NCBI RefSeq assembly: GCF_900323545.1
Contig: NZ_OOHN01000008.1
Coordinates: 1,541,144 to 1,605,143 of the forward strand
Length of the DNA stretch: 64,000 nucleotides
Source: Actinomyces sp. Marseille-P3109
GTDB lineage: Bacteria > Actinomycetota > Actinomycetes > Actinomycetales > Actinomycetaceae
Reading direction: 5' to 3'
The notes beneath the pieces were generated by a model, which worked only from the letters and a program-made list of their open reading frames with translations, was not told the origin of the DNA and searched no databases. Position 1 is the first letter of the stretch, and every line of letters starts with the position of its first letter. The translations under genes were made by a program, and so were the position numbers. This document shows positions 54,701 through 63,825 of the stretch, piece by piece.

Positions 54701-56920
54701 TCAGGACGACGACGTCATCTCGTCGCGCACGACGGACAAGAGGCTGCCCAGGCGGGCGTTCTCGGGCAGGTCGTCGACGAGGACGACCTCACCCGCACCA
54801 TCGGCCAGGGGGATCCTCCAGTTGGGGTACTCCTGGTCAGTACCGGGCTGGTTCTGGGCGCGCCGCTCCCCCACGCCGTCGACCAGCGCGATGCCGACCA
54901 GGACCGAAGGGGTGCGTACCACGTAGCGGTGCAGAGCCTCGACCACCTGACGCTCGGTGGGGGCCTCCCCCAGCAGACCGTGCTCGCGTAGCCGGGCCGT
55001 CATCCGGTCGCGTTCGATACGGGCCTCGGTGCGCACCTGCTCGACCGGCTCGGTGAGCAGACCGAGCCGCTCGCGCAGCTCGACGTGCTCGTCGGCGAGG
55101 TAGCCGGCGGTCGGGGGGAGGTCATGGGTGTTGACCGTGGACAGGGCCAGGCGCCGGTAGTCCTGGGGCTGAAGGGGCCAGCCGTCGTGCTGCTTCTCGA
55201 ACCACAGCACACTGGTTCCCAGCACACCACGGCTGGCCAGGTAGTCGCGGGCCCAGGGCTCGACGGTGCCCAGGTCCTCACCGATGACGACGGCGCCGGC
55301 CCGGTAGGCCTCCAGCAGGACGACGCCGAGCATGGCCTCGTGGTCGTAGCGCACGTAGGCGCCTCGGTCGGCACCCATGCCCTCGGGGATCCACCACAGG
55401 CGGAACAGGCCGATGACGTGGTCCACGCGCAGCGCCCCCGCATGACGCAGCACCGTACGCACCATGTCACGCAAGGGGGCATAGGCGCTTCGAGCCAGGT
55501 ACTCGGGGTTCCACGGGGGCTGGGACCAGTTCTGTCCCTGCTGGTTGTACATGTCCGGCGGTGCACCCACGGTGACGCCGGAGGCGAAGGCCTCGGGGTT
55601 GGACCACACGTCCGCACCCTGCGAGTGCACGCCCACGGCGAGGTCGTCCATGATGCCCAGGGCCATTCCGGAGGCCAGGGCCTGCGCCTGGGCGCGGGCC
55701 AGCTGCTCGTCGACGATCCACTGCAGCCAGGCGAAGAAGTCGATGCGCTCGGCCAGCAGGTGCGCCTCGTTGGCCACGTAGGCGGAGTTCGCCTCACGCA
55801 GGGTGGCGGGCCAGGTCTCCAGAGGGCCGTGCTTCTCGATCAGCGCGCTCCACAGGGCGAAGCGCTCCAGCCCCTCCCCCTGCTCGGCGCGGAAGCGCTC
55901 GAAGTCGCGCTGGCGGGAGTAGGACCGTCCGGCGGCGAAGATGACCTCCAGGGCCTCGCGCTTGGCCTTCCACACCGCGTCGCGGTCAATCGGCTCGGCA
56001 CTCAGGTCGCTGTCCTCGACCTCCTCGAAGGCCCACTGCACCAATGAGCGCTTGGGACCGGACAGGCGGGCCACCTCCGGGATGTTCTCAGGACGGATGT
56101 AGAGGGGGTTGACGAATCGGCGCGTCACCGGCAGGTAGGGCGAGGGGGTCATCGGCGCCACGGGCTCAGCGGCGTGCAGCGGATTGATGAGCAGGAAGTC
56201 GGCTCCCTGGTCCCCCAGGAAGGAGGCGAGCTCGGTGAGGTCATCAGTGTCGCCGGTGCCCCAGGAGCCCCGCGAGCGGATCGAGTACAGCTGGGTCATG
56301 ACGCCCCAGCCGCGATCCCCGAGGGCCTCGGGCAGATCCAGGTGGTTGGGAGTGACCGCGAGGGCGGAGGTCACCGTGACCGTCTCGGCCTCGGCGTCGG
56401 CCGGTGGGGCGGCGTGCGCGCCCTGGAGCGCCGCCTGGTCACCGGAGTCGGAGCCCGGGCTGACCTCCGCGATGAGCCGGTGCCACCCCAGGGGCAGGTC
56501 GGCTCCCAGGATGAAGGAGGCGCGACCGCGCTTGATCCCGTCGACCTCCCGCGGCACGGTCCAGTCCTCGGTCTGGGTCAGATCGCGGACCTCACCGCCC
56601 TCGAGCTCGACGCGCACCCGGACTCTGGCGCCGTCGGGCACGTAGACGGGAACCGTGGACTCCACGCCGCCCCGCGTGACGACGGTGGGGGCGAGCGTCC
56701 GACGCCAGGGGGCGTCCTCGACCTCTTTCAGCGAGGTCTCGATCTCCTCGTCGGTGCGCGCCCGTACGCCGAGCGCGGTGAGCACCGCCTTGAGTGTGGC
56801 GCTGGAGGGGGAGGCAAGGTTGCCGTGGTAGTCCCAGTACTCGGTGGAGACACCATAGGCCTCAGCAAGGTGCTTGAGGCTCTCAGAGGCAGGTAACTGG
56901 TCGTCGTTGAACTCGTTCAT
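54701..56920 (-). CDS. malQ: 4-alpha-glucanotransferase (amylomaltase)
   Basis: Rearranges maltodextrins by transferring glucan chains. 739 aa GH77: nucleophile region RVDHVIGLFRLWWIPEG (residue ~520), acid/base in VIGEDLGTVEPW, and third Asp in VNTHDLPPTAGY. The N-terminal ~170 residues are an extra beta-rich domain found in many actinobacterial MalQ proteins. Links to alpha-glucoside metabolism by the operon at 12929. Confidence 0.94.
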   Translation of the reverse strand: MNEFNDDQLPASESLKHLAEAYGVSTEYWDYHGNLASPSSATLKAVLTALGVRARTDEEIETSLKEVEDAPWRRTLAPTVVTRGGVESTVPVYVPDGARVRVRVELEGGEVRDLTQTEDWTVPREVDGIKRGRASFILGADLPLGWHRLIAEVSPGSDSGDQAALQGAHAAPPADAEAETVTVTSALAVTPNHLDLPEALGDRGWGVMTQLYSIRSRGSWGTGDTDDLTELASFLGDQGADFLLINPLHAAEPVAPMTPSPYLPVTRRFVNPLYIRPENIPEVARLSGPKRSLVQWAFEEVEDSDLSAEPIDRDAVWKAKREALEVIFAAGRSYSRQRDFERFRAEQGEGLERFALWSALIEKHGPLETWPATLREANSAYVANEAHLLAERIDFFAWLQWIVDEQLARAQAQALASGMALGIMDDLAVGVHSQGADVWSNPEAFASGVTVGAPPDMYNQQGQNWSQPPWNPEYLARSAYAPLRDMVRTVLRHAGALRVDHVIGLFRLWWIPEGMGADRGAYVRYDHEAMLGVVLLEAYRAGAVVIGEDLGTVEPWARDYLASRGVLGTSVLWFEKQHDGWPLQPQDYRRLALSTVNTHDLPPTAGYLADEHVELRERLGLLTEPVEQVRTEARIERDRMTARLREHGLLGEAPTERQVVEALHRYVVRTPSVLVGIALVDGVGERRAQNQPGTDQEYPNWRIPLADGAGEVVLVDDLPENARLGSLLSVVRDEMTSSS

Positions 56921-57324
56921 GTGGGTGGGTCAGCCTTGCGTGTGCAGATGTGCGGTGGAGTGCCGTGGAGCACGGTTGCGCTCCGCCGTCAACCCGGCGG
57001 GGACTGACGGGTTGGAACGGGACGCAGGCGCTAGCGGGACTAGCAGTGTCCAAGTGTGCCCTAGCCGCTCGCGGTTGCGCACCCTGCCGCACCGTGTCAC
57101 CTGATGTTTTGCTGCAACAGTTTCACTACCGCGCTGCGGGATCCCGCCCCTGCGATCGGGAAACGCCGGGATCATGTGCTGAGGGCCGCACAGCCGGTCG
57201 AACGGCTGGTGAGACAACCGGTCGGGGCTTGATCGCCCTGACGTTGCGGACCCGCAGCGACAGGTCGCCCGACTCCAGTGCTGCATGCTGGAGCCAGGCG
57301 ATCTGCCGAACCGCTGGGGACGGG
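56921..57324. other. malQ promoter region
   Basis: 404 bases with no gene. Contains the palindrome TTGCTGCAA (57109-57117), similar to TTGCA-type boxes bound by MalR-class LacI repressors; relevance is inferred. Confidence 0.4.
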
Positions 57325-57552
57325 TCAGAGGGAGGCGATCTCAGAGGCGAGGGTGTCCGCCGTCGGGCCGACGACGACCTGAACGATGCGGCCGGAACGC
57401 ACCACGCCGAAGGCCCCGGCGGCCCGCAGCGCCTCCTCGTCGACCTTTGCCTGGTCGGAGACCTCCACGCGCAGACGCGTGATGCAGGGCTCAAGGTCGG
57501 TGATGTTCTCCTGGCCGCCGAGACCGGCGACGATGTCTGATGCAGTGCTCAT
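57325..57552 (-). CDS. Second PTS EIIB (orphan)
   Basis: 75 aa with active-site Cys in LEPCITRLRVEV. Same family as the EIIB at 53879, with GAAGGAG ahead of the ATG. Divergent from ptsI. No adjacent EIIC; it might serve the same or another EIIC. Confidence 0.9.
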   Translation of the reverse strand: MSTASDIVAGLGGQENITDLEPCITRLRVEVSDQAKVDEEALRAAGAFGVVRSGRIVQVVVGPTADTLASEIASL

Positions 57553-57978
57553 GGCTACTCCTTCTCGGTTCCCGTCCTCACGCAGTTCCCGTCTGTCGTG
57601 CGGTCGGCCGGGCGGCTGGGGTCCTCGTGGTCACGATCACTTTATCCCACCTCAGTGCCCCTCGCGGTGAGGGAGCCGATCCAAGACAGCAGCAGGACGC
57701 CGAGGAGATCGAGGAGACATGGGCCGAGGAGACACCGCGAGGGCATCGAGGAGACGCTGAGGAGACGATGAAGAGACGATGAAGAGACTCTGCCCGATCC
57801 ACCGGGCATTCCTCCTCGCGTAGCACCGATCCCTCGCGTAACCTTACGGGAACGCGATAGATGCCTTGGCGCCGGCGCTGAAGGAAACTTTATTCCCCTG
57901 GCGGAAACGTCTCATTCGCACCGCAGTCAGGGCACAATGAGCGATGATCCCCCTTTCGTCTCCGATGAGGAGCACCAC
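57553..57978. other. Divergent promoter region, orphan EIIB / ptsI
   Basis: 426 bases with no gene, including a purine-rich GAGGAGAC/GATGAAGAGAC direct-repeat tract (57697-57790) and a candidate -10 (CACAAT, 57931-57936) ahead of ptsI. Confidence 0.45.
57697..57790 (+). repeat. Purine-rich direct repeats
   Basis: Imperfect GAGGAGAC / GATGAAGAGAC units in tandem; the last two GATGAAGAGAC copies are identical. Confidence 0.6.
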
Positions 57979-59676
57979 ATGACAGCGTCCGACACCACTT
58001 CCACATCCCTGTCCGGCATCGGTGTGAGCCCTGGCCTTGTGGCCGGCCCCGTCGCCAGGATGGCGCCCCCTATTCCTGAGCCCGAGATCGCTACGCTCGA
58101 ACCCAGCCGCGACGTTGAGAAGGAGTGCGAGCGCATCGCGCTGGCAGCCCAGCAGGTCAAGAAGGGCCTGGAGCTGTCCGCCGCCGAGGCCAAGGCCGAG
58201 GCCCGCACGCTCCTCGAGACCACCGCGCAGATGGCGGCCGATCCCACCCTGACCTCGACGGCGCAGGCCATGGTGCGTGAGAAGCGCCTGGTTCCCGAGC
58301 GCGCCGTGTGGGAGTCAGCCGGGACGCTGGCCGCCATGTTGGAGTCCCTGGGCGGTTACATGGCCGAACGCACCCGGGACGTACAGGACGTGCGCGACCG
58401 CATCGTCGCCGTCCTGACCGACTCCCCCATGCCGGGCATCCCCCGCCTGCCCGAGCCCTTCGTGCTCGTGGCCACCGACCTGGCCCCTGCCGACACCGCG
58501 CTGCTGGACCCCGAGAAGGTCATCGCCTTCATCACCTCCGAGGGCGGGCCCACCTCCCACACCGCGATCCTGGCGCGCGCGCTGGGGATGCCGGCGATCG
58601 TCGGTACCGGTGAGGAGGTCACCGACGCGCTGGCCGAGGGCGATATCGTCCTGGTGGACGGCACCAAGGGAACCATCACCATCAATCCTTCCGAGGACGC
58701 CCTGCGCCGGGCCCGCGAGCTGGCCTCGCGCGTGCGTGTCTTCAACGGTGACGGCGCCACCAAGGACGGTCACGAGGTGCAGCTGCTGGCCAATGTCGGC
58801 GACGCGGCCGGCGCCCGCAGTGCCGCGGAGGCCGGTGCGATGGGAATCGGCCTGTTCCGCACCGAGTTCTGCTTCCTCGATCAGCCCGAGGAGCCCACGG
58901 TGGAGGCCCAGGTGGAGGCCTACCGGGGTGTTCTGGCGGCCTTCCCGGGCAAGAAGGTCGTGGTGCGCACGCTCGACGCCGGGGCCGACAAGCCGCTGCC
59001 GTTCCTGACCGACGCCACCGAGGCCAACCCAGCGCTCGGCGTGCGCGCCTACCGGACCACGCGCCGCGACCCCGAGGTGCTGGAGCACCAGCTTGAGGCG
59101 CTGGCCAAGGCCGAGGCCGCCACCGAGGCCAAGGTGTGGGTCATGGCCCCGATGATCTCCACGGCCGATGAGGCCAAGGCCTTCACGGAGAAGGCCCGCT
59201 CCTACGGGCTGAAGACGGCCGGCATGATGATCGAGGTGCCCTCCGCCGCGCTCATGGCGGACAAGCTCTTCGAGCACGCGGACTTCGCCTCCGTCGGCAC
59301 AAACGACCTCACCCAGTACGTCATGGCCGCCGACCGCCTGCTGTCCTCACTGGCAGACCTGTCCACTGCCTGGCAGCCGGCCGTGCTGCGTCTGATCGGC
59401 ACAGCGTGTGAGGGCGCCTCCCCCAAGGGACGCCCAGTGGGTGTGTGCGGTGAGGCAGCCGCGGACCCGGCGCTGGCCACCGTGCTCGTGGGCCTGGGCG
59501 TCGCCTCGCTGTCGATGACGGCGCGCGCGCTGCCGGACGTCGATGCCGTTCTGAAGTCCGTCACCCTCGACGAGTGCCGGGAGCTGGCGAAGATCGCCGT
59601 CGCCTCCCCCACCGCCGAGGACGCCCGCTCCAACGTGCGCGCTCAGCTGCCGATCCTGGAGGAGCTCGGTCTGTGA
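57979..59676 (+). CDS. ptsI: PTS enzyme I (phosphoenolpyruvate--protein phosphotransferase)
   Basis: Transfers phosphate from PEP to HPr, powering all PTS permeases. 565 aa from the ATG at 57979 (GAGGAG ahead). Active-site His in GGPTSHTAILARALGMPAIVG (residue ~190), PEP-binding barrel with GIGLFRTEFCFLD, DAGADKPLPF and GVCGEAAADP. The ptsH gene is not in the window. Confidence 0.96.
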   Translation: MTASDTTSTSLSGIGVSPGLVAGPVARMAPPIPEPEIATLEPSRDVEKECERIALAAQQVKKGLELSAAEAKAEARTLLETTAQMAADPTLTSTAQAMVREKRLVPERAVWESAGTLAAMLESLGGYMAERTRDVQDVRDRIVAVLTDSPMPGIPRLPEPFVLVATDLAPADTALLDPEKVIAFITSEGGPTSHTAILARALGMPAIVGTGEEVTDALAEGDIVLVDGTKGTITINPSEDALRRARELASRVRVFNGDGATKDGHEVQLLANVGDAAGARSAAEAGAMGIGLFRTEFCFLDQPEEPTVEAQVEAYRGVLAAFPGKKVVVRTLDAGADKPLPFLTDATEANPALGVRAYRTTRRDPEVLEHQLEALAKAEAATEAKVWVMAPMISTADEAKAFTEKARSYGLKTAGMMIEVPSAALMADKLFEHADFASVGTNDLTQYVMAADRLLSSLADLSTAWQPAVLRLIGTACEGASPKGRPVGVCGEAAADPALATVLVGLGVASLSMTARALPDVDAVLKSVTLDECRELAKIAVASPTAEDARSNVRAQLPILEELGL

Positions 59677-60653
59677 CCACCCCCTATCCCGTCCCCGCCG
59701 CCACGGAGGAGCCCCTCGGCTCAGTGACCCGGATTCTCAGCCTGGCGGCGGGAGACGGGGAGGATGTCTTCACCGGCGGCTCCCTGCCGCAGCTCTCGGG
59801 GCGGGTCTACGGCGGCCAGGTGGTTGCCCAGGGAATGCTCGCCGCCGCCACCACGGTCGAGGACGACGGCGACGGCGAGCGCCTACCGCACTCCGTCCAC
59901 GCCTTCTTCATGCGAGGAGGGCAACCGGACAAGCCGATCAACTTCGCCGTCGAACGGTTGCACGACGGGAGGTCCTTCTCCCAGCGGCGCACCGCCGCCT
60001 CCCAGGAGGGAACGCAGATTCTCACAATGCTCACATCCTTTCAGGAGGAGCAGGAGGGGGCTGATCTTCACGTCGCGGCTCCCTCGGTGCCGCGCCCTGA
60101 GGACCTGACGAGCGCTCTGGAGATCTTCCGCACCATCGATCATCCGGTGGCGCGTTTTCTGGGTCGTACAGCGGCCTTCGATCTCAGGCACGTGGAGGGC
60201 AACCTCTACCTGCGCCCCGCTCAGGAACGGGGTGGAGTCCAGCACCTGTGGATACGTTCGCGCGGCCGCATCCCGGAGCAGACCTCCCAGACCGTGCACC
60301 GAGCGCTACTGGCCTACGTGTGCGATCAGGTGATGCTGGAGCCGGTGCTGCGCAGTCAGGGGCTGTCCTGGCGCAGCGAGGGCATGAGTCTGGCGACCCT
60401 CGACCATGCCCAGTGGTTCCACCGGGACGTGGATATGAGCGACTGGCTGCTGTACGTGCAGGACTCGCCCTCCTCGCAGGGAGGCCGGGGTATGGCGCGC
60501 GCCCAGGTCTTTGATTCATCCGGCAGGCTCGTGTCGACCATCGCTCAGGAGGGCATGGTCCGCATGCCCACGGGCTCAGGGTTCGACGCCGGCTCAGGCC
60601 GTTGGCGGATCCGCATAGGTGAAGACGACGACGGCAGCGCGATCCTCGGCTGA
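59673..60653 (+). CDS. tesB: Acyl-CoA thioesterase II (TesB-like)
   Basis: Hydrolyses acyl-CoA. 326 aa, GTG start overlapping the ptsI stop by 4 nt (GTGA). Double hot-dog fold: GRVYGGQVVAQGMLAA (residues ~43-58), HSVHAFFMRGG, and C-terminal HAQWFHRDVDMSDWLLYVQDSP. The coupling to ptsI is unexpected and may simply be genome compaction. Confidence 0.92.
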   Translation: MTTPYPVPAATEEPLGSVTRILSLAAGDGEDVFTGGSLPQLSGRVYGGQVVAQGMLAAATTVEDDGDGERLPHSVHAFFMRGGQPDKPINFAVERLHDGRSFSQRRTAASQEGTQILTMLTSFQEEQEGADLHVAAPSVPRPEDLTSALEIFRTIDHPVARFLGRTAAFDLRHVEGNLYLRPAQERGGVQHLWIRSRGRIPEQTSQTVHRALLAYVCDQVMLEPVLRSQGLSWRSEGMSLATLDHAQWFHRDVDMSDWLLYVQDSPSSQGGRGMARAQVFDSSGRLVSTIAQEGMVRMPTGSGFDAGSGRWRIRIGEDDDGSAILG

Positions 60654-60690
60654 GGCTCTCTCCACCTTTCCTCCTCTCAGGTGATTAACG

Positions 60691-61044
60691 GTGCCGATTG
60701 CCATACTTCAGATTCTCAACGCTATCGCCGCAACAATCAGTACGGTGTCATCACTGCTGGCTGTCTTCCAACCTCAGATCATGAGCAAGTCGCGAGAGGT
60801 CAGCGCCGGGGAGAGGTTCTTCGCTCAGATGTATGCGGCTCGAGCGGTTCCCCTCGGCGTGGTGACGGCAGCCGTACCTTTTGTCGCCGCTTCAGACATC
60901 ACTACCGTGAGGCTGGTCCTCATGGCTGCAATGGTGGTCCAGATCGTCGACGCCGGCATCGGTATCCGACGCAGAGAGGTGGCCATGATCATCGGCCCGT
61001 CGATCGCGGCCATCGTCCACGGCCTCACAGCCTGGCTGACATAA
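60691..61044 (+). CDS. Hypothetical small membrane protein
   Basis: 117 aa, GTG start. Four hydrophobic segments: ~1-22, ~50-68 (AVPLGVVTAAVPFVAAS), ~75-92 and ~98-116. It has no recognised family. 37 bases after tesB, possibly co-transcribed. Confidence 0.7.
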   Translation: MPIAILQILNAIAATISTVSSLLAVFQPQIMSKSREVSAGERFFAQMYAARAVPLGVVTAAVPFVAASDITTVRLVLMAAMVVQIVDAGIGIRRREVAMIIGPSIAAIVHGLTAWLT

Positions 61045-61270
61045 ACGCATTTATTCAGATTCTTTCTCAAGAGGAGAGAATAGGGTTAGTCTAGGCGCCA
61101 GAATGACAGAGAGAGGCGTGAGACTCAGGGGGCGATTCGAGACAAGAATGCAAGCGGAACCGCACGCAAGAGCCACTGTCAGCAAAAACAATCTCCCACT
61201 CGTGAACACAATCTCATCACCCCCGCCACCCCAGCCAACAGCTTTTAAGTTTTCATGATATGATCGAATC

Positions 61271-62050
61271 ATGACTTCTGTGACACTGTCAAACGGCGGC
61301 AGCCTTTGGTACTCCATAAGAAACACATCATCACCCAAAGCTCCATTAGTGCTTATCCAAGGAAGGGGACTCGACCACCACGGATGGGACTCCGTTCTCA
61401 ACGAATTCACCAATCGAACCATCGTACTCCTTGACCACAGAGGCACCGGCCAGAACACAGCGCCGCTGAACTCAGAATGGTCGACGAGAGATTTCGCAAA
61501 GGATGTAGTAACCATCCTCGATCACGCAGGTATCGATAGGGCGCACGTTTACGGACACTCAATGGGAGGAAGAATTGCTCAGTGGCTCGGAGCGGAGCAT
61601 GCAGACCGCATTATTACACTCACCATTGGGGGCACCAGCGCTGGTGACGGAACTGGACTACCTCGCCCTACCACTGGAGCAGCGGCCCTAGCATCCGGCG
61701 ACCCAAGCGCACTGGCTTCACTCTTCTATCCGGATCCTTGGATCGCAGCAAATCCTCAACAAGCCACCAGCGTCTTCCCCGCGCCTCATTCACCAGAAGC
61801 AATGAGCATCCACAGCAAGGCCTCAGACCGCCCTGACGGGCCGGCCCCAGAAAACATTACGGCCCCCACTTTGATCCTCCACGGCACGAACGACCCTATC
61901 TCCGATCCTGGCAACGCAGCAATCCTTGGAAATCGAATCCCAAATGCGGAAGTATTCATGATTCCGGACGCCAGGCATGCATACTGGGCCGGAAATCCAG
62001 AAGTTCATGCCTCGGTCGCAAAATTCCTCTCATTAAATGATCCGAACTGA
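61271..62050 (+). CDS. Alpha/beta hydrolase
   Basis: 259 aa. Nucleophile elbow VYGHSMGGRIAQW (residue ~97), LVLIQGRGLDHHGWDSVL oxyanion region, catalytic Asp in LHGTNDPISD and His in PDARHAYW. -10 TATGAT is 6 nt before the ATG. Codon and base composition are clearly lower in GC than the neighbours (many A/T third positions), consistent with transfer. Confidence 0.85.
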   Translation: MTSVTLSNGGSLWYSIRNTSSPKAPLVLIQGRGLDHHGWDSVLNEFTNRTIVLLDHRGTGQNTAPLNSEWSTRDFAKDVVTILDHAGIDRAHVYGHSMGGRIAQWLGAEHADRIITLTIGGTSAGDGTGLPRPTTGAAALASGDPSALASLFYPDPWIAANPQQATSVFPAPHSPEAMSIHSKASDRPDGPAPENITAPTLILHGTNDPISDPGNAAILGNRIPNAEVFMIPDARHAYWAGNPEVHASVAKFLSLNDPN

Positions 62051-62086
62051 TGCCTTTGTTTTTCTCCCGCGTCGCGTCAGCGACTC

Positions 62087-62210
62087 GGTGTCCACACAGC
62101 GGACATGGCTGACTCCACAGTAGATGCGGTTGGACGACGACCCCGGAATCTCGGGAGTTCTGCTTGGCCCCCAACGTCACCACAGCGTTCATGTCCGCTG
62201 TGTGGACACC
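62087..62210. mobile_element. MITE-like element, copy B
   Basis: 124-bp copy, inverted relative to 40011-40133. Perfect inverted ends GGTGTCCACACAGCGGACATG / CATGTCCGCTGTGTGGACACC. Non-coding. Confidence 0.75.
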
Positions 62211-62447
62211 GGAATGGTGCGGGTTGGGGACTGCGTTTTCCATCCAGGACGTACTTCTCCTACAAACGACTGCCACCGGACCTCAGAGGTTTGCAGGAAG
62301 ACGCAGTCCTCGCCGGAAAAGCACGTCCCGGATCAGAACCGGCGCACCGCACCGTAGGCTCATCCCCTACTTCTCGTCGCAATCGGGCCGCAGCAGCCCC
62401 GCAACGGATCATCACGCCAGATCTGAGGTTCATTCTATGGCGTCACA
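62211..62447. other. Non-coding remainder before the M23 peptidase gene
   Basis: 237 bases in which I see no gene. Part of the lower-GC region. Confidence 0.4.
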
Positions 62448-63152
62448 TCAAAGTCGAGCGATGACTGAGCCCTGCTCGGGGCAGACCTGCTCGCACAGCG
62501 ACCACGGGGCACCTTGTTCTGGACCGCGTTGCCGGAACTCGTCGAAACGGAGCGGCACACCCTTCGCGGCGTAGGGATCAGGGCTGTCCATCGCCTGAAT
62601 GTGGAGATGGGGCTGCGTGGAGTTCCCGGAGTTGCCGCATCTGCCGATCTGATCGCCGGCGCACACCCGCTCACCAGGCGACACCTGAACAGAGCCTCGC
62701 TGAAGGTGCACGAGTCCAACGCAATAAGGGCTTTCCGCAACCTGGATGATGACGTGATTCCCAAGGACCGCGGTCAGTCCCCGCCGAATCCTCCGGGGCT
62801 GACTCAACCCGTACGGGATGAGCGTCAGGATCGAGCGGCGCGCCTCGTGGTCGGGTTCGCCGTCGTGGACAGACACCACGGTTCCTGCTACGGGCGAGTA
62901 CAGGGGACGCCCGAAGGCGTAGAAGAGCTCCGGCGGTTCGGTGGCGAGGACCGTGCGTATGCTGCGCGCAGGCGCCGTGCGACCGTCATCGTCGACGGCG
63001 ACGAAGTCGAGCGCGTAAGTGGTGCCGAACAGATCGGTCCCGTGGCTCGGGACGCGGCGCGTGGGACTGACCTCGCTCAGCCACCGCCCGTCGAACGGGA
63101 GCCTGCCTATCACACCGCCTTCGGGAATGAAGGCGGGCGTCTTCCTGCTCAT
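62448..63152 (-). CDS. M23-family metallopeptidase
   Basis: 234 aa from the ATG at 63152 with GGAAGG ahead; a longer frame is open. The zinc-site residues are visible in SHGTDLFGTTYALDFVAVD and in QPHLHIQ (HxH). The body GTVVSVHDGEPDHEARR...GNHVIIQVAESPYCVGLVHLQ is the M23 beta fold. No signal peptide or membrane segment is seen, unusual for peptidoglycan hydrolases. Confidence 0.85.
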   Translation of the reverse strand: MSRKTPAFIPEGGVIGRLPFDGRWLSEVSPTRRVPSHGTDLFGTTYALDFVAVDDDGRTAPARSIRTVLATEPPELFYAFGRPLYSPVAGTVVSVHDGEPDHEARRSILTLIPYGLSQPRRIRRGLTAVLGNHVIIQVAESPYCVGLVHLQRGSVQVSPGERVCAGDQIGRCGNSGNSTQPHLHIQAMDSPDPYAAKGVPLRFDEFRQRGPEQGAPWSLCEQVCPEQGSVIARL

Positions 63153-63336
63153 CACGCACCTTCCAACGTACGACACTCTATGCACAGTCAATGTCGCCGG
63201 GCAAGATGCGCGAGACGCAATCGGGGTGTTTATCGTGACAGTGGCGCCAGCCGACACCTTCCGGAGCCGACTGGCGCCACTATCACCAATGTCCCTTCAC
63301 CAGATCTAGAAGAGGGACATTCAGTCACTTCATCAC

Positions 63337-63402
63337 CACGAGGGATAGAAGAACTTGCGGGAGGCGGAGTTGTTCTTGAGGCCAGGCTTGAGGATCACCA
63401 AC
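63337..63402 (-). pseudogene. 3' remnant of a paralogous I36-like gene
   Basis: After the stop codon of the intact gene the sequence continues with a second C-terminus (ILKPGLKNNSASRKFFYPSW) in the third frame and then a stop at 63333. The N-terminal part of this copy is absent. Confidence 0.7.
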
Positions 63403-63468
63403 TTACCAGAAGATCTTGTGGGAGGCGTTGTTGTTCTTGAGGCCAGGCTTGAGGTTGACCAACTTACC
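63347..63468. repeat. 61-bp tandem duplication at the end of the I36-like gene
   Basis: Unit 63347-63407 and unit 63408-63468 are highly similar (shared core TTGTTCTTGAGGCCAGGCTTGAGG). The first encodes, in another frame, a second version of the protein C-terminus (KPGLKNNSASRKFFYPSW). Confidence 0.85.
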
Positions 63469-63825
63469 ATCGGGAATAAGTTCATTATCCCCCCAGAAGT
63501 ATGAGTTGTAGTATACAACCACTTGCGTGCCCGTCCTGTTCCAGACCGCGGCCGCGTTGTTCTTCACGCACTTTCCTTGCCCGTTGCCAGCTCCCCTGAA
63601 CTCATAGCAGTTGGGTTGACTTCCCCCATAGTTGGGGATGGACCCATTGAAGTCGGCAATCGATCCATGCCCATCGGTGTTGTAGTAGAAGCAGACCTCT
63701 CCGGCGTCGCAGACACCGTCTCTCTCAGCGGCACTTGCTGTCGAGGTCGGAATCAGGAGAGCGCCGGCGGCGAGTGCGAGAAGTGAGCCGGCACTTGCGA
63801 TACGGCGAGCCATTGTTGCACCCAT
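63403..63825 (-). CDS. Secreted peptidase-inhibitor I36-like protein
   Basis: 140 aa: signal peptide (RIASAGSLLALAAGALLIPTS, cleavage near ASAAE), then a small beta-rich domain with CDAGEVCFYYN, FNGSIPNYGG, CYEFRG...GKCVKNNAAAVWN and four Cys that could form two disulfides. The pattern resembles inhibitor family I36. The ATG has GAAAGGA ahead. The C-terminus is followed by a remnant of a second copy. Confidence 0.8.
   Translation of the reverse strand: MGATMARRIASAGSLLALAAGALLIPTSTASAAERDGVCDAGEVCFYYNTDGHGSIADFNGSIPNYGGSQPNCYEFRGAGNGQGKCVKNNAAAVWNRTGTQVVVYYNSYFWGDNELIPDGKLVNLKPGLKNNNASHKIFW

Noticed and set aside
61956..62276. Small protein with PCPLCGH motif in the MITE copies
   Set aside because: The similarity between the two copies is explained by the repeat element itself; frames have no consistent start or stop.
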